Position numbers and translations under genes: made by a program. From Chloroflexota bacterium (GTDB taxonomy: Bacteria; Chloroflexota; Limnocylindria; P2-11E): DNA of 64,000 bases. Location of the stretch: the NCBI GenBank assembly GCA_005889405.1, contig VBFY01000055.1:1-64000 (forward strand), given 5' to 3'. Shown piece after piece: positions 8,592 to 15,683 of this stretch. Every line of letters starts with the position of its first letter. Within the stretch, counting starts at the first letter, position 1. The notes under the pieces are model-generated. The model saw nothing but the letters and a program-made list of their open reading frames with translations, had not been told where the DNA came from and ran no database searches.

Positions 8592-9509
8592 TCACTCGGG
8601 AAATCGCGGAGCCGATCGCTGTCGCGCGTCGACGCCGATCCCGAGCGCCGCGATGTCCGCGAGCGCCCGCGGGGCCGCATCGAGGCGGCGATCGATCCAT
8701 TCGGGGTCGTGCGCGATCGCGCCGCTCACGAAGCCGATGATGATGTGGGCCGCATAGAGCGCGATAGTCGACGGCTCGGCGACACCGAGCAGATGGCGCC
8801 AGAGCGGACCGCGGCAATCTTCGTGGTCGTAGATGCAGAACCAGAGATAGGCGACGTCGTACGCCGGGTCTCCCGAGGTGCTGTTCTCCCAATCGACGAC
8901 GCCCGTCACGTGCGCGCCGACAGCCAGGACGTTCCCCGGATTGAGGTCCTTGTGGACGACGCCGTCGGTCGGCCCGCCGGCCGCGGCATTCTCCGCGCCG
9001 AGCTGCTGCAGCGTGTCGAGCAGCGCCGCAGCGCGCGGTGACTGCGCGCGCATCGCTTCCGGGTGGCAGTAGCCGTCACCGCCCTCGCGGACGCCGCGCA
9101 CGATCTCGGCGGGCCAGGTGCTCGTCAGCACGCCGGCTCGGTATTGCAGCGCGTTCAGCCGCAGCACGCGCTCGGTCTGGGCGAGCGCGTGCTCGCGGAA
9201 CTCGGCGGGCTCGCCCGGAAGCTTCGTCATGAGCACGTAGCCACCGTCGCCGTACGGCTCGACGTGCTCGTACTTGGGAACGGGATAGCCTTTCGCCGCG
9301 AGCGCCCGTGTCACGCGCTGCGCGTTCCGCTGTGCCTGGAGCGACCGTGCTGTCGCTACCCACTTGAGGATCCGCTCGCCGTCGGACCCTTCCACGAGGA
9401 GCGCGCCTGAATTGACGGTGGCCGGGAACTCGCGCCGGATATGGAAGTCGGTGCCGTGGCGCTCGTTCACCTCGCGCAGCAGCCGCTCGTCCGTGCCGTC
9501 AGCTCTCAT
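8592..9509 (-). CDS. Aminoglycoside phosphotransferase-family kinase
   Basis: 305 residues with an APH/choline-kinase fold. The catalytic loop 'VVHKDLNPGNVL' (HxDxxxxN) and metal-binding 'GVVDWENS' are intact. The N-terminal ATP lobe includes 'LLVEGSDGERILKWV'. Such enzymes phosphorylate small molecules or sugars. Nothing here points to antibiotic resistance specifically. Its ATG overlaps the stop of the SnoaL-like gene by ATGA. Confidence 0.8.
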   Translation of the reverse strand: MRADGTDERLLREVNERHGTDFHIRREFPATVNSGALLVEGSDGERILKWVATARSLQAQRNAQRVTRALAAKGYPVPKYEHVEPYGDGGYVLMTKLPGEPAEFREHALAQTERVLRLNALQYRAGVLTSTWPAEIVRGVREGGDGYCHPEAMRAQSPRAAALLDTLQQLGAENAAAGGPTDGVVHKDLNPGNVLAVGAHVTGVVDWENSTSGDPAYDVAYLWFCIYDHEDCRGPLWRHLLGVAEPSTIALYAAHIIIGFVSGAIAHDPEWIDRRLDAAPRALADIAALGIGVDARQRSAPRFPE

Positions 9510-9946
9510 CCGCGCGCGCGCATGACTCCGAGGAATTTCGGCTGCTCGTTCTCCGAGACGACCTGGACGATCTTCAGCTCGCCATGGAACAGCGCAAGCG
9601 TGTAGGTCGCAGCGAATTCGTAGAGCGGCCGATCGCCGTCACCGTGCAGCGCCCAGAGCACATGGGCCAGGGCGACCTGTGGCGACACGTCGCTGAGGCG
9701 CAGCTCGCGAATCGCCGCGCCACGAACGCCCATCGCCCGGTACATCTCGAGGATGCGATCGATCACTACCATCCAGACCTCACGGGTCGGGACGGCGAGA
9801 AGGCGGACGCCGCCGTCGTACGTGATGACGTGAGCGGGGTAGCCGTAACGATCGGCCACCGCCTCCTTGTCCAGTCGCTGGAAAGCCGACGCGTAGCCGT
9901 CGAGGAACGCCCTCACCTGTTCCGCACTGATACCCGGTGTCGACAT
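9506..9946 (-). CDS. SnoaL/NTF2-like protein
   Basis: 146 residues fitting the small SnoaL/NTF2-like alpha+beta cone fold: an N-terminal helix pair ('EQVRAFLDGYASAFQRLDKE') then strands ending 'YEFAATYTLALFHGELKIVQ'. Family members bind or modify small ligands, but no catalytic residues can be assigned. First gene of a minus-strand group with the kinase, phosphoesterase and ParB-fold protein, divergent from the sigma factor gene. Confidence 0.6.
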   Translation of the reverse strand: MSTPGISAEQVRAFLDGYASAFQRLDKEAVADRYGYPAHVITYDGGVRLLAVPTREVWMVVIDRILEMYRAMGVRGAAIRELRLSDVSPQVALAHVLWALHGDGDRPLYEFAATYTLALFHGELKIVQVVSENEQPKFLGVMRARG

Positions 9947-10003
9947 GGTTCGAGCCTAGTGGGAATGCCCTGGACGGCTCGGCGCGTTCGGTAGAGTGGG
10001 CAG

Positions 10004-10579
10004 GTGGCAGGCGACGAGTTCGAAGCCGAGGCGCTGCGCCATCTGGATGCGCTCTACCGGACCGCGCTGCGCATGACGCGGTCGGAGGCCGATGCGGAGG
10101 ACCTCGTGCAGGAGACCTACATCAGGGCGTTCCGGTTCCGGGAACAGTTCACGCTCGGCACGAACATGAAGGCTTGGCTCTTCCGCATCCTCACCAATAC
10201 GTTCATCAACACCTACCGCCGCAAGGCGGCACAGCCGGAGGTCACCGACCTCGAAGGCGTCGACGAGTTCTCGCTCTACCGGCGGATGGCCGACGACAGA
10301 GCCGCTTCCTCCTCACCGGATCCCGAGACCGAGCTGCTCAACAGCGTGGTCGATACCGAAGTGACCGACGCGCTCGAGGAGCTGCCGGAGAAGTTCCGCA
10401 CCACCGTGCTCCTCGACGTCGAGGGCTTCTCCTATAAGGAGATCGCGGAGATGCTCAGCATCCCGATCGGCACGGTGATGTCGCGGCTGCACCGGGGTCG
10501 AAAATTCCTCCAGAAGCGGCTGTACGACCTCGCACGCGAGCGCGGCATCGCTGCCGTGCGGACGCCGCAGAAGGGTTAG
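10004..10579 (+). CDS. ECF RNA polymerase sigma factor, SigR/SigH-like
   Basis: 191 residues starting at GTG 10004. Region 2 includes '[20 protein letters not shown]' and '[20 protein letters not shown]'. Region 4 includes '[20 protein letters not shown]' and the recognition helix area '[18 protein letters not shown]'. The next gene encodes a small zinc anti-sigma factor, which together resembles the redox-responsive SigR-RsrA pair of Actinobacteria. The stress sensed is inferred from that resemblance. Confidence 0.87.
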   Translation: MAGDEFEAEALRHLDALYRTALRMTRSEADAEDLVQETYIRAFRFREQFTLGTNMKAWLFRILTNTFINTYRRKAAQPEVTDLEGVDEFSLYRRMADDRAASSSPDPETELLNSVVDTEVTDALEELPEKFRTTVLLDVEGFSYKEIAEMLSIPIGTVMSRLHRGRKFLQKRLYDLARERGIAAVRTPQKG

Positions 10580-10586
10580 GGACGCG

Positions 10587-10826
10587 ATGAACTGCACCGA
10601 CTGCGTGGAGCGGCTATACGCGTTCCTCGACCTCGAGCTCGACGAGAAGGAACTCGCTCAGGTGCGCGCTCACGTCTCCGGCTGTGACGACTGCGGTGAT
10701 CAGTTGGGCCTCGAGCGCCGCTTCCTCGACCGTCTTCGCGACTGTTGCACCTCCGACGTCGCCCCGACACAGCTCCGAGAGCGCGTCATTCAGAAGCTCC
10801 GAGGCACAAGTCCGCCGGCGAGCTGA
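10587..10826 (+). CDS. Zinc-binding anti-sigma factor, RsrA-like
   Basis: 79 residues, 7 nt downstream of the sigma gene. The ZAS motif H-x3-C-x2-C ('HVSGCDDC') and an early 'MNCTDCVERLYAFLD' are present, as in RsrA/ChrR-type anti-sigma factors that release sigma upon thiol oxidation. A CC pair at about residues 53-54 is an extra redox candidate. Soluble, no membrane segment. It very likely inhibits the sigma factor at 10004-10579. Confidence 0.82.
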   Translation: MNCTDCVERLYAFLDLELDEKELAQVRAHVSGCDDCGDQLGLERRFLDRLRDCCTSDVAPTQLRERVIQKLRGTSPPAS

Positions 10827-10839
10827 GACCGCTCACGTG

Positions 10840-10870
10840 TTGACATTTGCGACGTGAATGTGTCTATATA
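10840..10870 (+). promoter_or_regulatory. Strong sigma-70-type promoter for the lysine-rich micro-gene
   Basis: A perfect TTGACA (10840-10845) is followed by TATATA at 10865-10870 (19-nt spacer) or TCTATA at 10863-10868 (17-nt spacer). The start site would be near 10877. It lies just after the anti-sigma stop, so the downstream micro-gene has its own promoter. Confidence 0.65.
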
Positions 10871-10877
10871 ACGAACA

Positions 10878-10907
10878 ATGCGTGGCCAAGAGGAGGTGAT
10901 TCACTAA
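10878..10907 (+). other. Possible 9-codon leader ORF
   Basis: ATG at 10878 opens a reading frame MRGQEEVIH that ends with TAA at 10905-10907. That stop overlaps the micro-gene start (TAATG). The AGGAGG of the micro-gene sits inside this leader. With transcription starting near 10877 it could be leaderless-translated and coupled. Its translation is speculative. Confidence 0.25.
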
Positions 10908-10960
10908 TGCCAGCGAAGAAGAAGGCTGCAAAGAAGTCCAAGAAAGCGAAGAAGAAGTAA
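10907..10960 (+). CDS. 17-residue lysine-rich microprotein
   Basis: ATG at 10907 to TAA at 10958-10960 encodes MPAKKKAAKKSKKAKKK: 11 of 17 residues are lysine, net charge about +11. AGGAGGTGA at 10891-10899, very close to the full anti-Shine-Dalgarno complement, lies 10 nt upstream. It has a consensus promoter before it and hairpins after it, so it looks like a deliberately expressed unit rather than a chance frame. The composition recalls histone H1/HU-type tails and small basic ribosome-associated peptides. No family is assigned, and nucleic-acid binding is inferred from charge only. Confidence 0.6.
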   Translation: MPAKKKAAKKSKKAKKK

Positions 10961-10966
10961 GTTGTG

Positions 10967-10990
10967 AGTGCGACGAGCGATCGTCGCACT
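10967..10990 (+). other. Perfect 10-bp GNRA-loop hairpin after the micro-gene
   Basis: AGTGCGACGA (10967-10976), loop GCGA (10977-10980), TCGTCGCACT (10981-10990). A perfect stem with a GNRA tetraloop begins 6 nt after the micro-gene stop. Only a weak T run follows, so it probably protects the 3' end or acts jointly with the terminator at 11025. Confidence 0.6.
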
Positions 10991-11024
10991 TGTTAAATCC
11001 CGATCTGGCACCTTTCGCGAACCC

Positions 11025-11061
11025 ACCGATCCGCGTAGGCCTCGCGGATCGGTTTCTTTTT
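11025..11061 (+). terminator. Intrinsic terminator of the micro-gene unit
   Basis: A perfect 11-bp stem ACCGATCCGCG (11025-11035) / CGCGGATCGGT (11043-11053), loop TAGGCCT, then a TTCTTTTT tail. This is a textbook Rho-independent terminator. It closes the transcript that starts near 10877 and isolates it from the membrane protein gene downstream. Confidence 0.85.
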
Positions 11062-11155
11062 AGGAACATTCACGTCGTACAGTCGCGTCATCAACTCACC
11101 TCGCCGTGCGCCGCACGTTCGTTGGCCCGCGGTCCTCGCGGGTGTTGCGGTCGCT

Positions 11156-11473
11156 GTGGTGATCAGCGTTCTAGGTGACGCGGTGCTGCCCCCGATCCCG
11201 GCAGCGGTCGCATCCTTTTTAGGACTCTTCTTTTCGGGACTTTTGGCCGGAAAACTGGCGTCCGGTGCACCTATGTACCAGGGCGCGCTGGTCGGCGCAG
11301 GCTACGTGATCTGCGAGGCGCTGGGTGTCGTACCCAGCGGCGCGTACTTCGCCGATCCGCTGTCCGATACCGTCGCGCTCATCGCCTCGGACGCGCTGGT
11401 GATCGTGGTCGCGGCGCTGGGCGGGTTGTTCGCGCGTCTTTGGTCTTCTTCGGATACGGGCACAGGTCATTGA
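11156..11473 (+). CDS. Small polytopic membrane protein
   Basis: 105 residues from GTG 11156 with about three hydrophobic segments ('AAVASFLGLFFSGLLAG', 'GALVGAGYVICEALGV', 'ALIASDALVIVVAALGGLF'). The same frame is open upstream to about 11063 and would complete a first membrane helix (Trp-Pro-Ala-Val-Leu-Ala-Gly...), but no ATG, GTG or TTG occurs there, so the true start is uncertain. Unknown function. Its 3' end overlaps the convergent endonuclease III gene by 95 nt. Confidence 0.5.
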   Translation: MVISVLGDAVLPPIPAAVASFLGLFFSGLLAGKLASGAPMYQGALVGAGYVICEALGVVPSGAYFADPLSDTVALIASDALVIVVAALGGLFARLWSSSDTGTGH

Positions 11474-12122
11474 TCGGGCACACCGGGCACCTCGGCGTCG
11501 GGGTGCAGATTCGGCGACCGTGGAGCACGAGATTCCACGTCGCTTTCACCCAGTTCTTCTTCGGATAGAGCGAGCGCAGCTCCTCCTCGATGCCGTCCTT
11601 CCCCTTCCGGCTGAACCCGAGTCGGGTGGCGACGCGAGCCACATGTCGGTCAACGGCGACCGCCGGGACGCCAAAAGCGTTCCCCAGCACGATCGATGCG
11701 GTCTTGCGACCGACGCCGCGAAGCCGCACCAGCGAATCCATGTCGCCGGGCACCTCGCCGCCGAACTCGGCAAGCAGCTGCTCCGACGCGCCGCGGATCG
11801 CCTTCGTCTTCATCCGGAAGAAGCCCGTGGCGTGGACATCTCGCTCGAGCTCCTCGACCGGCACCTTCAGGTAGTCGGCGGGCCCGCGGTACTTGGCGAA
11901 GAGCGAGCGCGTCACTTGATTGATGTGCTCGTCCTGGGCCTGCGCCGCGAGGATCGTTGCCACAAGCAGCTCGAACGGGCTGGAGAATTCGAGGGTCGGG
12001 CCCCAGTCCGGATTCTCCTTGGCGAGGCGCCTCAGGACCGCGCGCGCCCGGAGGCGCCTCGCTGCCGGATCCTCGCGGCCCCGCGCGGTGCGGGCCGCGG
12101 CGGGCTTACGTGCGCGGGGCAC
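11379..12122 (-). CDS. nth: Endonuclease III (copy 2)
   Basis: 247 residues from a GTG at 12122, overlapping the end of the upstream propeller gene by 17 nt. A basic N-terminal extension of about 35 residues precedes the core. Catalytic Lys about 140 ('LRGVGRKTASIVLGNAFG') and Asp about 158 ('VAVDRHVARVATRLG') are present. The cluster loop reads 'CTPTPRCPVCPINDLC', C-x5-C-x2-C-x5-C, one residue shorter in the first gap than the canonical motif. The C-terminus is a Lys/Arg/Pro tail. It is closer to canonical bacterial Nth in its core than the copy at 1696-2358. Confidence 0.88.
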   Translation of the reverse strand: MPRARKPAAARTARGREDPAARRLRARAVLRRLAKENPDWGPTLEFSSPFELLVATILAAQAQDEHINQVTRSLFAKYRGPADYLKVPVEELERDVHATGFFRMKTKAIRGASEQLLAEFGGEVPGDMDSLVRLRGVGRKTASIVLGNAFGVPAVAVDRHVARVATRLGFSRKGKDGIEEELRSLYPKKNWVKATWNLVLHGRRICTPTPRCPVCPINDLCPYPKKTKDARTTRPAPRPRSPARPRR

Positions 12123-13287
12123 AGCGGCACCACTCCGGTCGCCAACCACCGGGCGTGACGCGGCCGACGGGACCGGCACGGTCGGGTTGGAAGTACAGCC
12201 ATTCGTCGCCGTCGTCGACCTGGACGAGAAGGACGGCGCCGTCGGGTGACCAGGTGAAGTCAAGGAAGTGCTTCGGCGAGTCGTACAGCTCGCGGCGCTG
12301 ACCGCCGACGGGATCGATGACGCTGAGCCAGTGGTGATGTGGCTGCGCGTTGATGATCGAGTAGGCGAGCACTGGCGCCGTCGGAGACCAGCGCAGATCG
12401 GCGACGTGGTGGATCGCGCCGGTCTTCCCGATCACCCACAGTTTCGGCGGCGCGCCGTGCACCGGCTCCTGGGTGTAGACGATCTGCTCCGCCTCAAGGA
12501 TCGGCCCCTTCTCGATCGCCACGTAGGCCATGAGCTTCCCGTCCGCCGAGAACTGCGGGCCGCCGATGAGACCCATGCCCTTCGGCGCGATGTTCGTCGA
12601 GTACCGCGTGAGATCGGCGAGCGTGACGAGCATCTGCGTCGGAAGCTCTTTCGACATGCCGGACGCAAGCACGCGCAGATCCGCGAGCGCGATCGCGCCG
12701 GTCACGTGCGCGTAGCCGAGATGCGTGCCGTCGGGTGTGAACGCCGGATGTGTCCCAGGCCCGACGATCAGGTTGGTCGACGTGGTCACGTCATATACGT
12801 GGACGTCGCCGACAGCGCCCGCGAGCGATCCGCCCGCGGCGGCGGTGCCGCCGGAGATCACCTCGCCATAGGTGAGGTAGCGGCCGTCGGGGGACCACGC
12901 ATACCCGTCGAGGAAGGTGTCCGGCTTCGTGAGTCGCAGCGGCGCGGCACCCGCGCGGACGAGGAAGAGCGAGCTCCCCCCGTCGCCAGGCACCGCGCGC
13001 TCGGCCGCGATGAGCGCTCCGTCGGGTGACCACTTACCGCCGAGGTAACCCCCGCCGGTCGCGCCGTCGGCTGTGACAGGGACTCGGCCGCTCCCATCGG
13101 GAGCCGCGGTCCAGAGATCGAGTCCCCCCTTACTGAAGAGGACCGTCCCCGAGGGAAGGCCCCTGGGCGCATGGTCCGGCGGGAGGGTCGAGATGGGTGT
13201 CGGGCGCGTGATCTGGGGGGACGGCGCGGAGCACGCCGCGACGATGAACAGGAGCAGAGCGAGCCCGGTAGCGCCACGAAGCCGCAC
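12106..13287 (-). CDS. Propeller-type lipoprotein (TolB/PD40-like)
   Basis: 393 residues. A lipoprotein signal peptide (LFIVAAC, Cys19) is followed by a Pro/Thr-rich linker and a beta-propeller with repeated WSPDG or related blades: 'GGKWSPDGALIAAE', 'GYAWSPDGRYLTYG', 'FTPDGTHLGYA', 'FSADGKLMAYV', 'DFTWSPDGAVLLV'. Predicted to be anchored on the outer face of the membrane as a scaffold or sensor. Ligand unknown. Similar in plan to the truncated protein at 1-851. Confidence 0.8.
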   Translation of the reverse strand: MRLRGATGLALLLFIVAACSAPSPQITRPTPISTLPPDHAPRGLPSGTVLFSKGGLDLWTAAPDGSGRVPVTADGATGGGYLGGKWSPDGALIAAERAVPGDGGSSLFLVRAGAAPLRLTKPDTFLDGYAWSPDGRYLTYGEVISGGTAAAGGSLAGAVGDVHVYDVTTSTNLIVGPGTHPAFTPDGTHLGYAHVTGAIALADLRVLASGMSKELPTQMLVTLADLTRYSTNIAPKGMGLIGGPQFSADGKLMAYVAIEKGPILEAEQIVYTQEPVHGAPPKLWVIGKTGAIHHVADLRWSPTAPVLAYSIINAQPHHHWLSVIDPVGGQRRELYDSPKHFLDFTWSPDGAVLLVQVDDGDEWLYFQPDRAGPVGRVTPGGWRPEWCRCAPRT

Positions 13288-13435
13288 CAGCCGAGCCTAG
13301 CAAGGGTGGTCGTTTGCCTTCGTTGACGCACGGGGCGCTCGACCCCAGACTTGCCCGATCACGCGGCAGTCGGCGCAAGGGAGGCGGCCCGCAGGGTCGA
13401 GCCATTATCCGATTAGACCGCTAGGGAGGGTTTGC

Positions 13436-14665
13436 ATGCAGAGACGTTGGACAGCGGCCGCCGCGGCCATCACCGCTCTCGCGCTCGTCATGGGGGCGTG
13501 TGGCGGTGCCGGTACGGGCGGAACAGGTGCGTCGACCGCCAAGACGGTCAAGATCATCTCCAGCCTGCCCATGACCGGGGCGTCGCGCACACAGACCGTC
13601 GAGATCGTGAACTCGATCAAGATGGCGATCGACGAGACCAAGATCACGAACGTGACCGTGCTCTATGACGCCCTTGACGACGCAACGGCGGCGAAGGGCT
13701 CGTGGGACGCGGCGCAGGAGGCGGAGAACGCCCGCAAGGCCATCAACGACAAGCAGGTCGTGGCCTACATCGGGACGTACAACTCCGGCGCGGCGAAGGT
13801 CTCGATCCCGCTCCTGAACCAGGCGGGCATGGTCATGGTCTCGCCGGCCAACACGTACCCGGGTCTGACAAAGGGGCCCGAGCGGGGCGCTGAGGCGGAT
13901 GAGCCGGGCAAGTACTACCCGAACGGCAAGCGCAACTACGCGCGCGTCGTTCCCGCCGACGACATCCAGGGCGCTGTGGGCGCGACCTGGGCGCAGGAGC
14001 TCGGCGCGAAGAAGGTCTACATCGTCCACGACACCGAGCTCTACGGAAAGGGCATCGCGGACGTCTTCCGCGCGAAGGCGAAGGCGCTGGGCCTGACCGA
14101 GGCCGGCTACGAAGGCGCGCAGAAGGCCGACAACTATCGCGCGCTTGCCAACAAGATCAAGGACAGCGGCGCGGACCTCGTCTACTACGGCGGCATCGTC
14201 GACAACAACCCCGCGGTGCTGGTCAAGGACCTGAAGGCTGTCGCGCCGACCGTGAAGTTCATGGGACCGGACGGCATCAACTGCTCCGAGTTCCTGAAGC
14301 AGGCTGGCCCCTCTGGCGAGGGCGTGTACTCCACCTTCGGTGGCGTGCCGCCGGAGAAGTACACCGGCAAGGCCTCCGAGTGGCTGAAGAACTACAACAC
14401 CAAGTTCAACAACAACAACCCGAACCCGTACGCGATCTACGGTTACGAGGCCGGCAAGGTCGTCCTCGCGGCGATCGCCAAGGCGGGCGACAAGGCCGAT
14501 GACCGCGCGACGGTCATGGCCAATGTCATGGGCACCAAGGACTACGACGGCGTTCTCGGCAAGTGGTCGTTCGACGCGAACGGCGACACCACGCTGACGC
14601 AGTTCTCGGGCTCGATCGGCAAGAGCGGCTCCTGGTCGTTCGTCAAGGAGCTCGCGGCCAAGTAG
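13436..14665 (+). CDS. livK: Branched-chain amino acid ABC transporter binding lipoprotein
   Basis: 409 residues. Lipoprotein signal (LVMGAC, Cys22), then a periplasmic-binding-protein type I fold: 'KIISSLPMTGASRTQTVEIV', 'QVVAYIGTYNSGAAKVSIPL' and 'DLVYYGGIVDNNPAVLVKDL'. It is the extracytoplasmic receptor of the complete Liv system that follows. GGGAGG at about 13424-13429 precedes the ATG. The true ligand may be another amino acid or amide, as is common in this family. Confidence 0.88.
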   Translation: MQRRWTAAAAAITALALVMGACGGAGTGGTGASTAKTVKIISSLPMTGASRTQTVEIVNSIKMAIDETKITNVTVLYDALDDATAAKGSWDAAQEAENARKAINDKQVVAYIGTYNSGAAKVSIPLLNQAGMVMVSPANTYPGLTKGPERGAEADEPGKYYPNGKRNYARVVPADDIQGAVGATWAQELGAKKVYIVHDTELYGKGIADVFRAKAKALGLTEAGYEGAQKADNYRALANKIKDSGADLVYYGGIVDNNPAVLVKDLKAVAPTVKFMGPDGINCSEFLKQAGPSGEGVYSTFGGVPPEKYTGKASEWLKNYNTKFNNNNPNPYAIYGYEAGKVVLAAIAKAGDKADDRATVMANVMGTKDYDGVLGKWSFDANGDTTLTQFSGSIGKSGSWSFVKELAAK

Positions 14666-14687
14666 CGGTCCAGGGTAGTGACAGAAT

Positions 14688-14725
14688 CGGGGCGGGAAGC
14701 CGGAGCGATCCGGTCTCCCGCCCCG
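14688..14725 (+). terminator. Attenuator-like hairpin between livK and livH
   Basis: A 10-bp stem CGGGGCGGGA (14688-14697) / TCCCGCCCCG (14716-14725) encloses a second 5-bp stem capped by GCGA. TTCTCGTTGT follows. It probably allows partial read-through so that livK is made in excess of the membrane components. Confidence 0.6.
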
Positions 14726-14771
14726 TTCTCGTTGTAGGGAGTGTGGCGAGATAGACCTCTTCCTGGCGGCG

Positions 14772-15683
14772 GTGATGATCGGTATCACCAATGGCGCGTT
14801 CATCGCGCTCATCGCCCTCGGCTACACGCTGGTGTACGGGATCATCGAGCTGATCAACTTCGCCCACGGCGATCTGTTCATGCTCGGCACCTTCGTATGT
14901 CTCAGCACGCTCACGCTTCTCGGATTCAGCACCGAGGTCGGGACGACCGGCACGCCCTGGTTCGCGCTCCTCCTCGCGATGCTCGCGGCGATGATCTTCT
15001 GCGGTCTGCTCAACGTGCTCGCCGAGCGCATCGCGTACCGTCCGCTGCGCCGCGCGCCGCGGCTCGCGCCGCTCATCTCGGCCATCGGCGTCTCATTCAT
15101 CTTCGTGAACATCGGACTCTTCTGGCAGGGCCCGACCCCGCGGCGTTTCCCTGACCTGTTGCCGCAATACGACTTCATGAGCCAGCTCTTCGGCTTCACG
15201 ACGCTCATCCGCTTCACGTTCAAGGATCTCTTCGTCCTCGCGCTCGCGATCCCGCTCATGCTCGGGCTCGCCTGGGTCATCCGGAGCACGCGCATGGGCA
15301 AGGCGATGCGCGCCGTCGCGCAGGACAGCGAGATGGCGCAGCAGATGGGCATCGACGTGAACCGCGTCATCGCCTTCACCTTCCTGCTCGGCGGCGTGCT
15401 CGCAGGCGCAGCCTCCCTGATGTACGGGCTCTACAACAACAACACCGTCTTCACCCTCGGCTTCACCGCCGGGCTGAAGGCGTTCACCGCCGCGGTCCTC
15501 GGTGGCATCGGGAACGTGAACGGCGCGGCGCTGGGAGGATTCGTCCTCGGCCTGTTATCGGCGCTCACGGTGACGTACGCGGGGGGCCAGTGGGAGAACG
15601 TCGGCGTGTTCTCGCTCCTGGTGATCATCCTCGTGTTCAAGCCGACGGGCCTCCTGGGTCAGGAGACCGGAGAGAAGGCATGA
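14772..15683 (+). CDS. livH: Branched-chain amino acid ABC permease LivH
   Basis: Integral membrane permease of the LivH family: 'GYTLVYGIIELINFAHGDLF' near the N-terminus and 'GKAMRAVAQDSEMAQQMGID' in the cytoplasmic loop. The first canonical start in frame is GTG 14772 (303 aa). LivH proteins usually begin with a 'MDLFL' stretch, and the same frame reads ATA-Asp-Leu-Phe-Leu-Ala-Ala from 14751, with GGGAG 9-10 nt before the ATA. The true start may therefore be ATA 14751 (310 aa). The stop overlaps livM by ATGA. Confidence 0.87.
   Translation: MMIGITNGAFIALIALGYTLVYGIIELINFAHGDLFMLGTFVCLSTLTLLGFSTEVGTTGTPWFALLLAMLAAMIFCGLLNVLAERIAYRPLRRAPRLAPLISAIGVSFIFVNIGLFWQGPTPRRFPDLLPQYDFMSQLFGFTTLIRFTFKDLFVLALAIPLMLGLAWVIRSTRMGKAMRAVAQDSEMAQQMGIDVNRVIAFTFLLGGVLAGAASLMYGLYNNNTVFTLGFTAGLKAFTAAVLGGIGNVNGAALGGFVLGLLSALTVTYAGGQWENVGVFSLLVIILVFKPTGLLGQETGEKA

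Noticed and set aside
8592-9509. Aminoglycoside resistance gene
   Set aside because: The APH fold is intact, but the family includes many metabolic kinases and nothing in the context points to resistance.
13421-14812. 463-codon minus-strand frame opposite livK
   Set aside because: Antisense of a clear LivK gene, composed of Arg/Asp/Val-rich low-information sequence typical of GC-rich shadows.
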